From Bacillota bacterium (GTDB lineage Bacteria; Bacillota; Clostridia; Lachnospirales; Lachnospiraceae): a stretch of DNA of 5,885 bases. Position 1 is the stretch's first letter. Every line of letters starts with the position of its first letter. Shown piece after piece: positions 5,104-5,885 of this stretch. The notes below the pieces were generated by a model. It worked only from the letters and a program-made list of their open reading frames with translations. It was not told where the DNA came from and searched no databases. The DNA lies in the NCBI GenBank assembly GCA_023398375.1, contig JAEWSH010000044.1, positions 1-5,885 on the forward strand, in the 5' to 3' direction. The position numbers and the translations under genes are program-made.

Positions 5104-5885
5104 ATGATCGAAATCGAAAAGCCCCAGATCGAGTGTATCGAAGCTCCCGGTGATATCACCTACGGTAAGTACGTGGTGGAGCCGCTGGAGCGGGGCTATG
5201 GCACCACGCTGGGCAATGCGCTTCGCCGCATTATGTTGTCGTCTTTGCCCGGCACCGCTGCGACCTCCATCAAGATCGCCGGCGTCCAGCACGAATTTTC
5301 CACCATCCCCGGAGTCAAGGAGGATGTGACGGAGATCGTCCTGAATATCAAAGGCCTTCTGACCAAACTCCACGGCGAGAGCGGGAAGACGGTCTATGTC
5401 GAGGCAGTTGGCCCCTGTGAGGTCACTGCCGGGGATATCAAGGCTGACGGCGAGGTGGAGGTCCTGAATCCCGAGCTCCACATTGCCACGCTGGATAACG
5501 GCGCAACGCTGAATATGGAAATCACCTTGTCTCACGGCCGGGGTTATGTGTCTGCGGACAAGAACAAGCAGTCCATGAGCCAGCAGGTGATCGGCGTGAT
5601 CCCCATTGATTCGATCTATACCCCGGTGTATAAAGTCAACTACACTGTGGAGCCCACCCGCGTGGGTACGTCCAGCGACTTCGACAAGCTGACGCTGGAA
5701 GTCTGGACCGATGGAACTATTTCCGCCCGGGACGCTGTGTCCTTGGGTGCCAAGATTCTCTGCGATCACTTCACCCTGTTCACCGATCTCTCTGAGAACG
5801 TGGGCAGCAAGCCCACGGTGGTGGAAAAGGGTGAGACGCAGCGGGACAAGGTTTTGGAGATGACCATTGAAGAGCTGGATCTCAG
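5104..5885 (+). CDS. rpoA: RNA polymerase alpha subunit (partial, runs off right edge)
   Basis: Alpha dimerises to seed RNA polymerase assembly, and its C-terminal domain contacts UP elements and activators. The window shows 260 codons from the ATG at 5104 with no stop. The N-terminal domain is complete: an opening I-E-I-E-K-P (2-7), the dimerisation/assembly motif L-E-R-G-Y-G-T-T-L-G-N-A-L-R-R-I (28-43) with S-S-L-P-G (46-50), then G-V-K-E-D-V-T-E-I-V-L-N-I-K (70-83), the insert subdomain, and the return to D-K-L-T-L-E-V-W-T-D-G-T-I (194-206). The linker and the first residues of the C-terminal domain (M-T-I-E-E-L-D-L, 253-260) are at the edge; about 50-60 residues should be missing. The SD AAGGAGGG is strong. 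rplQ is expected next. Confidence 0.98.
   Translation, partial: MIEIEKPQIECIEAPGDITYGKYVVEPLERGYGTTLGNALRRIMLSSLPGTAATSIKIAGVQHEFSTIPGVKEDVTEIVLNIKGLLTKLHGESGKTVYVEAVGPCEVTAGDIKADGEVEVLNPELHIATLDNGATLNMEITLSHGRGYVSADKNKQSMSQQVIGVIPIDSIYTPVYKVNYTVEPTRVGTSSDFDKLTLEVWTDGTISARDAVSLGAKILCDHFTLFTDLSENVGSKPTVVEKGETQRDKVLEMTIEELDL

Noticed and set aside
4273..5769. A 498-codon open frame on the minus strand opposite rpsK, rpsD and rpoA
   Set aside because: It spans three conserved sense genes and their gaps, shows no domain I recognise and has the same shadow composition.

Overview
This window is a stretch of a ribosomal-protein superoperon: the tail of the spc cluster runs into the alpha cluster, with all genes on the + strand. 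The order is rplO (3' end), secY, adk, map, a small KOW-domain gene, infA, rpmJ, rpsM, rpsK, rpsD, rpoA (5' part). The order secY-adk-map-KOW-infA-rpmJ-rpsM-rpsK is the Firmicutes arrangement. rpsD lying between rpsK and rpoA, a cysteine-poor S4, strong Shine-Dalgarno (SD) sites, moderately high GC and the wording of the proteins together suggest a Clostridia member, probably of the Oscillospiraceae/Ruminococcaceae type. The family-level placement is inference from remembered protein patterns, not a search.

Layout. Positions 1-106 hold the L15 C-terminus. 108-1478 encode the SecY translocon channel (GTG start, 1 nt after rplO). 1496-2128 encode a zinc-type adenylate kinase, and 2136-2888 a type I methionine aminopeptidase. 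2899-3183 encode a 94-residue KOW RNA-binding protein. 3187-3405 encode IF-1 (TTG start). A 60-nt gap with a GC-rich hairpin follows, then rpmJ (3466-3579, 37 residues), rpsM, rpsK and rpsD. An 87-nt gap with a second hairpin and a possible 17-codon ORF precedes rpoA, which runs off the right edge.

Function. The genes join ribosome assembly (L15, L36, S13, S11, S4), initiation (IF-1), nascent-chain maturation (Map), secretion (SecY), nucleotide balance (Adk) and transcription (RNA polymerase alpha). Coding gaps are 1-25 nt except for the two hairpin-bearing gaps. I see no intrinsic terminator or convincing internal promoter, so one long transcript is likely, beginning upstream of the window and continuing past it, probably to rplQ.

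I found no mobile element, CRISPR array, tRNA, rRNA or undescribed system. The points worth a second look are modest: the two intergenic hairpins, the small ORF before rpoA, residue changes in Adk and SecY signatures, and the poorly characterised KOW protein.
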